Shown here: positions 44,312-57,066 of the stretch, one piece after another | Position numbering within the stretch: position 1 is the first letter of the stretch | How the letters are laid out: each line of letters opens with the position of its first letter | From: Euptelea pleiosperma | Taxonomy: Eukaryota > Streptophyta > Magnoliopsida > Ranunculales > Eupteleaceae | Length of the DNA stretch: 64,000 bases | Direction of reading: 5' to 3' | Assembly: GCA_035048495.1 (NCBI GenBank) | Contig: CM068549.1 | Location: forward strand, 12,200,000-12,263,999 | Notes under the pieces: model-generated | The model's database searches: none | Told to the model about the DNA's origin: nothing | The model's input: only the letters and a program-made list of their open reading frames with translations | Translations under genes and position numbers: made by a program

Positions 44312-44829
44312 GACCCGTTCTACAATACAGAATTTCTGTACCAAAAGTTTGACACGCAAGTCCCTTTGAGTGCCACATGGCATGCTCTTTCAGGCTGACC
44401 CGTGATCGAATGGTTGACCCACACATTGGTGGACTTATACCAAAACTCAGCAGGGTTAGTGATTTCTAGCCTTTGGATTTGAGCACATTTTCATCATGGG
44501 CTTTGTGAACAGGCCTACCACTCATAGGTTCAGTGGGCTAGAAAAAGTGTTCCACATGGCATTTTGAGGGACTTCTCTATCAAAATTTTGATACAGAGTT
44601 CTGGATCATAATCTTTCTTGACCCACTGACCCATGAATGTTTGGTCTACATCTTTGTGGACGTACACGCCAAAAAATCAACGTGATTGGTGATTTCTAGC
44701 CATACACTTGCTGCAAATAGAATGAATGAGTTGTCCCAACCTTTGATACTTATCCACTTGAAAAAGATCACGATGATGGAGGAATCATTGGTTGAGGGGA
44801 TCTCAAAGATATAATTTCTATATGCCCCG
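44312..44829. other. Family C repeat remnant and probable copia LTR remnant
   Basis: GAGTGCCACATGGCATGCTC, AATGTTTGGTCTACATC and GATTGGTGATTTCTAGCCAT match the family C interior. The last 50 bases or so, next to the RNase H end at about 44830, could be the start of the copia LTR, adjacent to the purine tract TTGAGGGGCCGGGG (minus strand). Confidence 0.45.
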
Positions 44830-45225
44830 GCCCCTCAACTTAAGTTGTCCATCTGTGATGGTAATTAGCTTGGTCCGAAGATCACAAAAAAATTGAGCAT
44901 CAAGAGTCCTTCAGTAAAAATATCTGCAATTTAGTCTGTGGAGGATATAAAGCCAACGTCAAGATGTTGAGGAGACACTTTATTTACGGACAAATTGTTA
45001 ATCTATCTCCACGTGCTTGGTGTGGGCGAGAAATATGGGATTCACAGTTAGATAGGTGGCCCCCAGATTATCATTCCATAAAATTAAAGGAACTCTATCG
45101 ATAGCGTACTCCAAGTTCTTGAAGAAGTGACTGAATCCATATGAATTCAGTGGTAGTGATGGCCAACAAACTATGGTATTCGGACTCCGTGTTGGACTGA
45201 GAGAAGGTCTTTTGTTTGCTAGCAC

Positions 45226-45297
45226 TCCATGAGATTATATTTAGTCCCAAGTATATACAACTCCATGAGATTATATTTAGTCCCAAGTATATACAGT
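45226..45297 (-). repeat. 36-bp in-frame tandem duplication in RNase H
   Basis: CTCCATGAGATTATATTTAG...TATATACA occurs twice with a period of 36 bp (45225 and 45261), adding exactly 12 residues. Confidence 0.9.
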
Positions 45298-45568
45298 AGC
45301 TGCTAGTAGAGTGACGATCATCAAGCATCAGAAAAGGAGATGAGTACAAGGAGGACGAGGGTGCAGGAAGTTAGATGTCATAAGAGACAATATGTTTGAG
45401 GTACCTTTTGACATCAATCCAATGGTCAATTGATGGTTTCTTCATAAACTGGCAGACTTTGTTGACAAAGAACGTAGTGTCTGGGCATGTTAGGGTCAAG
45501 TATTGGAGGGCGCCAACAATAGCATCTTTGTTTGATGAACGTGATCGAGAATGTACTTCCCTTGACAG

Positions 45569-45573
45569 AGGAA
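45569..45573. repeat. Left target-site duplication AGGAA of the gag-only element
   Basis: AGGAA directly precedes TGTTGG at 45574. The same five bases follow the distal LTR end at 63502-63506. Confidence 0.9.
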
Positions 45574-46060
45574 TGTTGGTATTATTCGCGGAAAATCACA
45601 AAATAATAATACCACGGATCTAGGATTTGAATCAGACAAAACAATATAATCTGACAAACGATAAATACATACCCGGATTCGCTTAATCCAATCTGCAAAG
45701 GTTAATCATCTATGGATAGGTAGCTCTATCCTCACTCTCCTACACTTTTGGTGATGGGAGCCTTTAGATCTGAATGTGTATAGAAGTAGGAGACTGCCAC
45801 CTATTTATAGAAAAGGAGAAGAGACTGGTTCTCCTCCCATCAAAGAGAATCAGTCTCCTAGATGGATACCACTATTTGAGAAATGATTGGATGCATCACC
45901 AACCCATTATAAGCTATTAGGTCCACATAGACCACATGTGGTTCCAATGCATATCATTCTTATAATTGAATAACATCAATCTAATTAGTTAGACACAATA
46001 CTATACATGTGAAAGTGTCATAATTAATAATAATAAGAAAATAATAATGATTTTCCAATA
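45574..46060 (-). repeat. Left (3') LTR of the gag-only element
   Basis: 487 bp. Plus-strand reading starts TGTTGGTATTATTCGC and ends TTTTCCAATA. The second base of the outer end has mutated relative to the partner's CAACA end. Confidence 0.9.
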
Positions 46061-46075
46061 ATCTTCCACTTGGCT
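46061..46075 (-). promoter_or_regulatory. Polypurine tract of the gag-only element
   Basis: GCCAAGTGGAAGAT on the minus strand abuts the 3' LTR, resembling the AAGTGGGAGA tract common in copia elements. Confidence 0.75.
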
Positions 46076-47490
46076 TTTACATGCAATGACAAGTTTTAGA
46101 AAAATGACTCATTGAATTGTTACATTTTTTAATAGACGAGTGCATTTTTTTGAAAACAGTTGTTTAACATAATTTAGATAAACTTCAACTATCACCTTGA
46201 TCAGAGATACCGCTAGTAGTGGATCATGGATGTAACAGAGTGTTCATCAATTGGCACTAAGACAGTTTCATGATCTCAAAACTAGCACCACCAACGAACT
46301 TGAGAGTTTCCTTTATGTGATTTGCTTTTGTGGTATTAGGATAATGTACATCTCTCAATGTAGTCTATATGTACATTTCCACAGTGTCATGTTTCATACT
46401 CATCATCATATGTCATTTTGATATTTTACTAGTAACCCGCCATGTGATGTCCCATCACATTTCTATCCAGAATGAAGGCTTCATCAATGTAATGTCAAGT
46501 CACGTCTAGCCCAAGCTTGTAACTTAACGAGTACATTTACTCACAGGCAACTTCAACAATATTATGAATTCATAATTGACTATAAACAATGGTCAAATAA
46601 CTTCAATAACTTCAAGCAGCAATAAAATGTCAAATAACAATACAAATAAAATAAGAAATAAGCTAAAGCAAATAGCAATGCTCAAACGACATGATCAAAT
46701 GTTTTCAACGAGTCCCATACTACTCAGTCCCTTCATTCTTCATGTAATCGATCACGACCTTATCCTCACAATAAACGACAATGGATCTGTAAATAAAATC
46801 ATAATCTCCAACTCTCCAATAAGAGATGTCATAAAATAATAATACAATGACTCCCACTCATTTTTGAGATATATTCACTTGTCAACTGACTCAATGCCTG
46901 TTCTAAATCATAAATCGATCTCTTCAAATTGCAAACAAATTACTGTGCTATAGGGACTACCTCTGGGTGCAATAGGTGTGTTGTAATTCTAAAGCATAAG
47001 GTAAGGGCTGAAGTAGGAGCCAATGGATAAAACAGATCGGTGGATTACTGCCATTCTCTTCAAAAATTGACCTTATAATTCTTACTCCCAATAATCTGAC
47101 AATGTTTTAGGAATTGGGATGATGGAGTCATTAACTATCATTGCTCAATCATTAACTTCTTAATACTGCCTACTCTAGTGCTGAAATTGCGTTTAAATCT
47201 ATAGGGCTTAGAATACAATCTTCAAATAATGATCTAATGAACTAGAATGCTAACATCACAAAAGACGATAATCAACATATAAACAAAAGAATAATGCTGG
47301 AGCAAATGAATCATCTAATCCAAAATAACTGTAAAGGTCATCTACTAAAACAAAACCACGTCCAGTGTAATAATAAAAATAATGTTGCGTCTAAATGATA
47401 GAATAAAGAAAATAGACTTCTAATGTCTTCTACATTTCAATGAGAAAATTATTTTTCGGTCTGATTCATCTCCTATTGATGAACTACTCC
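46076..47490. other. Non-coding 3' interior of the gag-only element
   Basis: AT-rich and closed on the minus strand. None of the pol domains expected after a copia gag is present. Confidence 0.7.
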
Positions 47491-48357
47491 TTAGTTCTTC
47501 TGTAACCAAGTCTTAAATGAGAAGCAGTCTTTCTTCACGTGTCCCTTCTTCTTGCAAAACCAGCATTCTGCATCATCTGGTTTCGTGGTACTAGTTATCA
47601 TTGTCGCTGCTTTCCCTTTGTAGGCATTCTGAGGCTTGAAGCCTTTATGCCTCTGTACTGGTTTGACAACCTTGGTGTTATCACTCTTCTTGAAACCTCC
47701 CATCTTGAAACTCTTTTTGCTACTAGGATGAGCAGCAAAGTGTGCTGACTCAACCTTATACCCTCGTAGTATGTCTTCCTCAGTCATGCACAGAGTGATC
47801 AATTGATGTAGATCTCACTTTGTATCTTGTGCGTTAGTTCACCTTGAATGTGTCACATAAACTGGGTAAAGATAATATCACCATGTGGACCAGCATGTCA
47901 TCCTTAAAGGCAATGCCATGCTCACGAAGTCCGATCACTAACTTCGACATCTTCAAAATGTGCTCTCGCATGCTGCTCTGGCCGTCATGCCTCATACCCA
48001 TCAGTTGACCCAAGTAATCATGTTGTAATGATTTTTTAGATCCTACGAACTGCTTCTTTATCAGAAGAAGCAATTTCTTGGCTGTATTAGTAGTCTGAAT
48101 ACCACCTCGAAGTGTCTCACTAATGGAAGCACGTATGATCATCTTAGCCAATCGATCCACCTTCTCTTATTTGACGAATTTGGCCTAAGCCAATTCAGTA
48201 CTATTTGCAGCTAAGTAGGAGGTTTGTCCTCAAATAGGACAAAATCGAAGTCCATGCATCCCAGCATGATGTCAACATTCATCCTTCAGGATGAATAGTT
48301 AGAGTCAGTCAAAGGCTCTATCCCTGCTAAACTCTTCTGAATCATTGACCTGTCCAT
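47491..48357 (-). pseudogene. Copia-type gag (UBN2-like plus zinc knuckle), decayed
   Basis: From ATG at 48357 the minus strand reads MDRSMIQKSLAGIEPLTDSN, a stop, then RMNVDIMLGCMDFDFVLFED, another stop, then after a frame change LAKMIIRASISETLRGG, SLQHDYLGQLMGMRHDGQSS and HILKMSKLVIGLREHGIAF. This is the UBN2/gag order of Ty1-copia. A second segment (47802-47491) ends in the zinc knuckle CWFCKKKGHVKKDC (C-x2-C-x4-H-x4-C), about 16 codons before the stop. Gag packages element RNA in virus-like particles. Two or three stops and at least one frameshift show this copy is dead. No protease follows. Confidence 0.85.
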
Positions 48358-49980
48358 AGTTGTAATAAGACGTGGTCAAATGTTACTAAGATGTTTTTGG
48401 GATTATATATTCAATTCGTATCAGGGGTATTGGTCGAATTGATTCAGAGTGTTTTACTCATGAGAAACTTCTCACTCTGCAGGTAAAGACAAGTTGCATC
48501 ATCAAGACTCATATTTGGGCAGAATTCTTGATATGCTAGTAGTCCCCTAATATCACGTTGGAGAATGCACATAGACCTAAACATTCATGTTCAGTTTGAT
48601 CTAGACACTATCCACACATTTGGGCAAGAGGGTTATCTATTTCTTCCATTCACATTCATGGCTATTCTACTCACTCCGTTTACATGAACATCCCTACATC
48701 ACCTTTGGGCAGAAACTAGAGATTTTATGCAAATGAGTGCAAAGAAGTGATCTTAATGGGATTTTAAATCCCAAGATTCAAGAAACCGTGACTTCAAGAG
48801 AACCGTCACCTTTGGGCAGACTAAAATTTAATTTCTATCACGTTTTTCTAAATGACCACTAATACAGTCTGCTTATACCCCTATAGAAAAACCTATACCT
48901 CAATACATATAATGATGTCTTCTATGTTATTGTTCTTTAGGGTGTGCACAAACACACATGTTATTCTTAAAACTTATTTGACAATTATCAATTATTCTTT
49001 ATTTATTTATTATCATTTATAGAATTTTATGTGTGCATTTGCCTCCACCTATGTTCAGCCAATTATGAAGTACACAAAACATAATAAAGCCAACATAATT
49101 AATCTTAGAAGGCAACATTAATATATTCTCCAAATAAGATATCTTCAATAAACTGCAAATAATCATCATATATTATATTCAAATAGTCTCAATATATATT
49201 CCATTGTGTAGATCTCAAAAAAATACCCAAAATAGACTATTTGTTTGCCCAATTTGGACATAAAGTAATCATTTTATGATCGGTCAAAATATTTCAATCT
49301 TGACTACGATTGGTCAAACAGTCAAGTCAAACTGAGTTGACTCAGTCAACGGTCATGACCCTATCAACCCAGGTCAGGTTGACCCAAATAGGTAGATAAT
49401 ATGAGTCAATGGATCGGGTTTACGAGTCGGATTGCCACATGTCTTCATGTGTTTGGATGAATTACCCTTTTGAGTTGGTCTTCCGCTGGATTGGGTTGGG
49501 TTTGTTTGGGCATGGGCTAAAAGCCAAAGCCCTACAAGCCAACACTAATCTTTACAAAGGTTAATGAGTTGGACTTGGTCCATAGGCCAAAGCCCTTTTG
49601 TTCTTAATGGTTGGTTTCGAATTGGGCTGGCCCATGGCAAACATTCAAGGCCCAACATGATATACCCTAATTCCTCCATCTTCTTCATCAATTTTTTTTA
49701 AAGGGTTGCAGTAGCAGCAACCCTAGCCGCCACCACTGCCCACCACCTGCAACTCCATATGGCCAACTGGCCGTCGGCCCAATCAACGTCGGATAGTGTC
49801 GCTGGCGACCTGATTTACTCCGACAACAGTCTAATGGATGGCCGACTGCCAATAAATTGGTAAACCCGAGTTATCTTTGCCCTTTAAAACCCCGTAAAAC
49901 CCATTTCTTCAAACAATATCTCCAAGAAACTTGATTTCTTTTTGTTAATGCATTTTCTTCGACAAACCTTTAACGTTTTC
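48358..49980. other. Non-coding leader of the gag-only element, first part
   Basis: AT-rich. Near 48470-48830 TTTGGGCAGA-type phrases recur (TTTGGGCAGAATTC, TTTGGGCAGAAAC, TTTGGGCAGACTA). From 49680 to 49870 a GC-richer exon-like block appears, without a recognised product. Confidence 0.5.
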
Positions 49981-51590
49981 AAACCAAACTTATTTAGATT
50001 TCTGAAACTAGAGTTTTTCCCGCGTCGTTGGTTACGGAGACCCTAGAATCAACACATTTGTAATTATCCGAGATTTATCCTGCAAAATTTAGACTTCTTA
50101 TATAGGGATTCATGTCGGATGTCGATCACACTCGGGGGTAGTTAGCGCATGTAGAGAACATAAAATGATGAATTTTTATTAGAAAAACATGGAGAATACG
50201 AGAGGTGAGAGTGGTGGATTTGTGAATTTTTAAAACATCATTTTTGAATTTTTAGAGAGAGAGATTATTAAGCTAATGTAAGCGAGACAAAATTAATAAA
50301 AGAATGCAATACTATAATAAAAATTTGGAAATTTATTTATTGATCAAAACTTCGAATTACAGTGCATAAACTAAAAGTAAAGCAAATAAATTGAAACTAA
50401 GAAAAAGACAAGAGAGAGAAATGGTAGTTCCTAGAGAGAGAAAGTGGTGAGGAGAGAGAAACTAAAGAGAGTGTAAAACTATGGAAAGATAGGAGAAGAA
50501 TCTCACCATAGACTTACCGATGAACGATCTGATCAACCCAGTGAGTGGTTCGGCCTGGGTGATCGGCCCATGAATGGGTCAAGATGTGGAGCATGAACAG
50601 TGCATGAAATGCAAAGGGTTGTAGCTCGTGGTGTGTGAACCTTGCTGGTTCGTTGGTGGAGGAGTTGTGCATGGTAGCATGAATGGCTTGGGGGCTTGGA
50701 GGAGCTCGATCTACAATGCTACGGGAGTTGCAGGTAGGTGCGGTACTCACCTCCTCCTCTTTTCATCTTCCTCCTCTTTTTTTCTTTTATTTTTGTTTTC
50801 TTTGCTGTTCTCTTTTCTTTTGAGAGGGAGAGAAGATAGCGGTGTGGGAGGCGGCTTTGACAGGCTAGAGTTGCAGGTTGCAACTCCAGCAACCGTTGGA
50901 GATGAAGGAGAGGGTGGCTGCTGGTGGCGCAGGCTAGTGCAACAGCACCTTGAAGTGGAAGACGGTTGGTGGCTGGTGAAAGTAGGGTTTTTCCGCGTCG
51001 TTGGTTACGGAAACCCTAGAATCAACAAGATTTGTAATTTTTATCCGATTATCCTGCAAAATTGACAGATTTGTATAGGGATTCGTGTCGGATGTCGATC
51101 CGCACTCGGGATTAGTCGGATTAGCGCAAATAAGAACACATTGAACACGGAAATTGATAGAATGGTGGAGTGAGATCTAAAATAATCTTGATTGGATTTT
51201 TAACAGAACTGTGTACATTAACAGTATTGATCAAAATAGGAATGAGAACTCAATAATCCAAACATAACTCATAATCAAAATTCCTTATTAAATCAGAATT
51301 GTCTACAATGCATATAATCGAGATTCAAGTAAAGCTGATAAAAAAAAACTAATTAGAGAGGGAGATTTTAGAGAGAGAAATGGATGGAGAGAGAGATGAA
51401 TTAAGGGAAAGACTAATCGAAACCTAGAGAGAGAAATTAAGAATAGGAGAGAAAAAAAATAGAAAGAGAAGAGAAAATAAGGTAGAGAGAGAAAGTTTAG
51501 ATAGAGAAAAAGATAACTTAGAGAGAGAAAGAGGTGAGGTGAGGGAGAGAAGTAGAGGAACTTACCATGAGAGATGGTTACATGGTGATG
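49981..51590. repeat. Diverged tandem repeat in the leader, two units of about 1 kb
   Basis: TTTTTCC(C)GCGTCGTTGGTTACGGA, ACCCTAGAATCAACA, GGGATTC(A/G)TGTCGGATGTCGA and CACTCGGG occur at about 50012-50140 and 50987-51110. Both are followed by AT-rich DNA with ATTGATCAAAA, a long GAGAGA-rich tract and CTTACC(G)ATGA. The second unit is also flanked by GGAGTTGCA palindromes. Confidence 0.7.
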
Positions 51591-52570
51591 GTGGTGAGCT
51601 CGGCCCGTGTGGAGGAAGATGGTGTTGCAGTGGATCAGGTGATCCCTTTGAAGCCTTGACGGTGGGAAGAAGCATGCACCTTGCGTCAAAGGAGGGAAGG
51701 AGATCCCACGGGATGGAAGTGCTTGTAGAGATGAAGTCGTGGGGAGAGGAGTACGCTATTCTTGCTAGTTCGGCCAACAAGAACGGTGGTGGAGCAGGCT
51801 GGTGGCAGCGTGGTTGCTCTTCTCTTCAGGACGGCTGGGCTTGAGGAGACGAGGATGGTTGTAGTGGGTAGCAGGCTTCAACGGTGATGCAGAAAAGAGG
51901 ATGGTGCAGGTGTGGTTCACATACAGATGTGAGATCTGGATGATCGGCCTGCAACTCGTGGGAGCTGCAAGTGTGGATGGAGGCGTGGGAAATCGCATGT
52001 GATAAGGGGGATGAAAACGCTACTGCAGTAGGTTCGCCGGAGTTGCAACCTGCAACTCCGACTCGGTTTGAGATGTGGGGCGGTGCAGTAGGTGATGGGA
52101 AAAGAGAAAGGCGGTCTGGAAGTGTTGCAGCAGCAAGGTGGAGCGGCAAGGAGGAGTGGTTTGGGGGTTTTCAGCAGCAAGTCTTGACGGTGGCAAGGAG
52201 GTGGTGTTTCAGGCGGGCTGAGGAAGATGGAACCCATCGTTCTCTCCTCTCTTACTTCTCTCCTTGTTTTTTATTTATTTTTCTGGTTTTTGTGAGAGAG
52301 GCGAGGGCGAAGCGGTGGAAGAGAGAGAGGGGATATGGAGCAGTAGCAGTGGCGGAACCAGACGGGTTCAGGTTGCCGGAGTTGCTCCTGCAACTCCAGT
52401 GAAGGCTGTGGACAAGAAGAAGAAGAAAGAAAAAAAAAAAAAAAAGAGAAAGAGAGGACAGTTCGTGGCATGGTGAGCAGGGGGTTGGGCAGCGGCTGGG
52501 GGAGGAGAAGAAGATCAAGAAGAGAAGATGGAGGAGAAAAACGGCCGGAGTTGCAGGCGCAACTCCGGCG
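50723..52570. repeat. Dispersed palindrome family GGAGTTGCA-nnn-TGCAACTCC
   Basis: Palindromic copies lie at about 50867-50887, 52039-52059, 52378-52397 and 52545-52568, with half-sites near 50723 and 51945. The arms are conserved and the 2-4 base centre varies. They lie in GA-rich, exon-like but non-coding DNA. Confidence 0.75.
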
Positions 52571-53399
52571 AGAAAAGAGAATGAAGAAGAAGAAGAAATG
52601 AAGAAGAAGAAAGATAGAAGAAGGTAAGGGGAAGGAGAAGAAAACGTAGGGAAGGGTTTTTGGGGAAGGAGAGGAGGAGAGGGGAGAGGGATTAGGGTTC
52701 GAATGAACCCCTATCCTTCTCCTTTTAAAGCTCCCTATTTCCTTTAATGGAAATAGGGTATTTTTTGAAAAAAAAAAAATATGAAAAATATATATATTTT
52801 TTTTTTTTTAAGTAAAAACCTACTTTTCTATGGGGAATCTCCCCAATTAGTGGACCCCCCATTTAATTAAAATTATTTTGAAATTCGCGGGGTCCACTAA
52901 CTGGTCGGACAGCGGGTCGATGAAGATGGGCCCGGCTATTGGCCCTCATGGATTGATGATGTCCATCGTCTCACAAGATGATGTGACAGACAGTCTGATG
53001 GCGATCGGATGGATGGTGACTTGATTGGGACTCAGATTGGTAGATCGACGGATCTAGAGAGATCCAACGGTCCGATGGAAGATCTAACGGTCGGAAAGCT
53101 AAGGGAGATGAGATAGAGCTGATGGGCAGGAGTTTTGGGGTTAGGTCAGTAGATTCGAGGACTGAGAGATGAAGAGAGAGAGAAAATAAGGAGAGATGAG
53201 AGAGAAAGTATCAGAAAATAGAGAGAAAAGCACTGGCGGAGGGTCTGGAACCCTGGTCTTCACTGTGACCATCCTCACGCTTCTCCAGTAGAGTCGACCA
53301 TCATTCTTTGCTGACTCATGTGGCTTTAAACGCTTTGGTCCGTCTCTTGGTCATTGGCTCTCCTACTCTCTTCGTTCTTTGGGCCGCCTTTTTGGTCCT

Positions 53400-55490
53400 C
53401 TTATTTAGCCCATATTTGGCCCATATCTTCTAGTCATAGCATGTGGGCTTGTTAAGCTTTGATAATGGGCTTTCATGATCGATTTGGGCCCACAAGTCTC
53501 GAGAATCGTCCCATCGGGGTTTCCTGCGACAGAAGAAGCGCGTAATGAGACTTTATTAGAACGACTTAATATTTAGACTTCCGAAAATGTGTTTAATGCA
53601 TGCAAATATACCATTTCGTCCAGAAAAGTGTGTTCTATGCAACAGAAGAGACTCTTACGTAGAAAAGTAGGTAAATAGAGTATTTTACGTAGGAGAATGC
53701 AATAACGCTAAAAGGATAATTGCTTAAAATAAGCACTTTTGAGCGAATATCAGCTGGTCTGGGGCGGCGCTAATGGAGGGAGATCCGGTAGCTGCAAGTG
53801 GCGGTGGTGCATTTGGGAGATGTTGAAGGCGGTGGAGGGACCGTAGTAGCAGGCGGTTCTTGAAAGGGTGGGGTGGTGCAGCAGCAGGTTCTTTCGATTA
53901 AAGAAGATGAAGAGCGTAGAGAAGTTGAGAGGCTGCTGGGTTCAGAAAAGTAGAAGAGATGGCCGGTAATAGAGTGGGGAGCGGTAGTGAGAGAGGCTGT
54001 GGCAGCAAGTGGAGAGCTTCCTTTCTCCCCTTCTTGGAATGACGGCTTGGGTTTAAGAAGAAGAAGAAGAAAATGTGATGGGAGAGAGAAACTTCGGCTA
54101 GGGTTTTGAACCCTTTTGTAAACGTGGTGAAGAGAATAGGGGAGTGACACGTCACTGTTTCCTATTCCTTTGATGGGTAAAAAGATTCTCCTAGCGTGGA
54201 TACCTCCCCCCTAATACAATGGCCAGCATGTTTTGGCTTCATCGAGGGTATTTCCACTAATGGAAACATCTTTTGTTTTCTTTCCTTGAGCTGCCACTCT
54301 TTCTAAAATAAGAACTTTCTTTATGTGGCAGATGCTAACTTCTTTGCTGTATCCACAACTCATCCCTTGTTGTATGGTCCAGCCATGCTCTAGAGCTGGA
54401 CATCCAGCCACTTATTTAAGGTGGACCCCAGCCACTTTCTTCTTTCTTCCCTTTGTAACAATTCACCTTTTCCTTATGTATGCCCCCACCTCTTTGTGTA
54501 CACCCATCGTGTGTGTCATTTTGATGACCACACCTCTGTATTAATTTTCTCTATAGTGAGTCATGCTGGCTCACCTTGGCTTACTTCTCGGCCCACCATC
54601 GTGGCCCATCAATGTGGACAGTTCTTGTGCCAACTCATATGTTGCCTACTTGGTCTAGCCATAGTCACCATCTTGGACCACTCAACACCTTGGATCACCT
54701 TGTGGTTGATCGTGGGGTCCTCAATCTCTATCGCAACTACCTTATTCTTCTGTAGAATCAATAATTCCCCTTAACGACCTTTCCCAAAATCTCTCCTTTT
54801 TATTCAAGCCTTGTAGCCCTTCAACGTTCAACATGTAATGATTTCCCTTGATTAGCTACCACCTCAGCTACCAAAACTGTGTTCCCTTCTTAAGGCATGT
54901 GGAGAGAGTGTTGCTGTTAAGACATGTCACTCAGCATCTGGCCTTACTGATTAGACTTTGATGATCCATGGGCTTGTAGTCTTTTTGATGTTCTGCCGAT
55001 ACCATTAGATCATGCATTTGCAATGTCATAAAAAGCTTAGATAATGTCCAATTTTTGTGTCAACTTTCCTTGACCTCTGCTTTGGGTTTACGCAGCTATC
55101 TAAAGTATTGGTCTAGTTCTGCGATCTTCGATCTTAGCTTGTATTTGGCCCCTTTCTTCCTGTCATAGCTTGCTGGCTATTTAGGCCTTGATATTAGGCT
55201 TCTAGGATTGATCGTGGGCCCGCAAGTCTTGAAAATCGTCTGATCGGATTTCCTGCAACAACGAAAAAGTGCGTAATGAGCCTTAATCAAAATGGCTTCA
55301 CATGTAGTTCAAATAAATGCGTATGAATGCATGCGAATATACTATTTTGACCAGAAAAATGTGTTCTATGCAATGGAAAAAACTCTTACATAGAAATATA
55401 GATAAAAATGACATTTTTACGTAGGAGAGTGCGATAACGCTAAAAGGATAATTGCTTAAAATAAGCACTTTTGAGTGAATATCAATTTCC
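53400..55490. repeat. Direct repeat of about 350 bp, copies at 53400-53750 and 55135-55485
   Basis: Both copies carry TATTTGGCCC, GGGCCC(A/G)CAAGTCT, GCGTAATGAG, GTGTTCTATGCAA and the exact phrase AACGCTAAAAGGATAATTGC, followed by TTAAAATAAGCACTTTTGAG. The 1.4 kb between them has no gene. It could be LTR-like ends of a small inserted element or a leader duplication. Confidence 0.75.
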
Positions 55491-56273
55491 TTATTGTTTC
55501 TTAAACCCAATCTTTCTTTATCAACGAATCTCCACAAAACGATTTTCATTTTACTAAAACCAACCGATTACATCATATTGTTTCAGATCTGAAAAAACTT
55601 ACATTTTGTATTCCTTAAACAAATTAAAAATTAAACCCTTTTGAAGCTCTTTAATTCAACGGTTTTGCTTGAATCTTTATCCCAATATCCCATAACAGTC
55701 AAGTGATCAACAAACCCATCTCATGCTTAACCATATTATCACATAGCACTTCAAAAATTAAGTTGTATTGACCGAACTATTAAATGATTATCAAACCAAA
55801 ACCAGAAATCATATTTCAATTTTCTTAAATGTTTCTAACAAGATCAGATTTCCAACCACCATTTGTTTACCAAAATAAAATCAACTTTTTAATAAAAAAT
55901 TTACATCAAAGCCAAAACAGATGTGAATGCACTTCAACATGAAAATCTTATGATCACAAAACAATGTGGTGTTGCATCATAAATAGATGAGACGCCAACA
56001 CACATGATCTTTATATCTTATGTCTGATATACACAATCTGAACCCACTAAGCTGAAATTGCTTCTTGGCGGCAAGGAATATGTTTTCAGGATGCTACACG
56101 TACCAAGTGCTTATTACAATGTCAAGATCTAAGAATGTTAACAACAGATTCCAAAAGAAACTAACGGTCCTTTAGATCCAAAATTATTCCGATTTGAACC
56201 ATTTGATCAAAAACCCGAAACAAAATTGGCGAATTAAATTTTTTTTATTTTGCACGAAACAAAATCTGAGAGG
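55491..56273. other. Non-coding leader next to the primer-binding site
   Basis: AT-rich, no coding sequence, ends at the primer-binding site. Confidence 0.6.
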
Positions 56274-56285
56274 GCTCTGATACCA
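56274..56285 (-). promoter_or_regulatory. Primer-binding site (tRNA-Met type)
   Basis: TGGTATCAGAGC on the minus strand, two bases from the LTR. This is the usual copia primer site, complementary to the 3' end of initiator methionine tRNA. It fixes the element orientation. Confidence 0.9.
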
Positions 56286-56287
56286 AT

Positions 56288-56634
56288 TGTTGATATTATT
56301 CGCAAAATGTCATCAAATAATAATACCACGGATCTAGGATTTGAATCGGACAAAACAATATAATCTAACAAACAATAAACACATACCCGATTTGCTTAAT
56401 CCAATCTGCAACGGTTGATTGTCTGTGGATAGGTAGCTCTACCCTCACTCTCCTACACTTTTGACGATAGGAGCCTTTAGATCTGAATGTGTATAGAGAG
56501 TGGGGGACTGCCACCTATTTATAAAAAATGAGTGGAGATTGGTTCTCCTCCCACCAAGGAGAATTAGTCTCCTAGATGAATACAACTACTTAAGAAATGA
56601 TTGAGTGCATCACCAATCCATCATAAGCTATTGG
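56288..56634 (-). repeat. Right (5') LTR of the gag-only element, first part
   Basis: Matches 45574 onward (TGTTGATATTATTCGC...CATAAGCTATTGG) and stops at the CACTA insertion. The remainder resumes at 63376-63501. Confidence 0.9.
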
Positions 56635-57066
56635 CACTACACCAAAATAGTCAATTCGCAACGGTGGAAATTTTAATTTTGAAATGGTTTTGAAATGTTT
56701 GAAATTTATAACGGTGTTGAACCATTTCAAATGTTAACAACGGTCCAGAACCGTTGCAAAGGTCTTATTAGAAAAAAAGAAATAAATAAAAAGTGTGTGC
56801 GCGCGAAAACACTTTTATTCACGCCCAAAATAACCTAAACATTTTCTCTCGCTCTCGATTTTATCTTTTAGTATTCGTCCCTCTCTCGTTCTCTCTCTCT
56901 CGATCTATCTAGTCTCAAACCCTAGCTCCCTCTTTCTCCATCCCTATTTACCTCAAACCCTAACTTCCTCTCCCTCTCTCTCTCTATTTACCTCAAACCC
57001 TAGCTCTCTACTCTAACCCAAACTGTTCTCTCTGCTTTTTATTTTGTTTTAGAGGATTTTTTTCAA

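Larger units (their letters stand above)
44830..45573 (-). pseudogene. Ty1-copia polyprotein fragment: end of reverse transcriptase and RNase H
   Basis: From 45568 leftward on the minus strand the sequence gives VGALQYLTLTCPDTTFFVNK and VCQFMKKPS, the conserved end of copia reverse transcriptase. RNase H follows with DDRHSTSSYCIYLGLNIISW, SQSNTESEYHSLLA, WIQSLLQELG, LWNDNLGATYLTVNP and HTKHVEID, and a decayed tail with FISSTD and IADIFTEGL. Frameshifts and stops break the frame. A 12-residue block (CIYLGLNIISWS) is duplicated in frame. The gene stops abruptly at 45573, where a second retrotransposon is inserted. Its upstream continuation is at 63502-64000. Confidence 0.9.

Noticed and set aside
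52252..52518. Overlapping frames in all directions at 51.5-52.5 kb
   Set aside because: GA/CT-rich low-complexity DNA in a retrotransposon leader gives long open frames by composition. No start context, motif or consistent strand.
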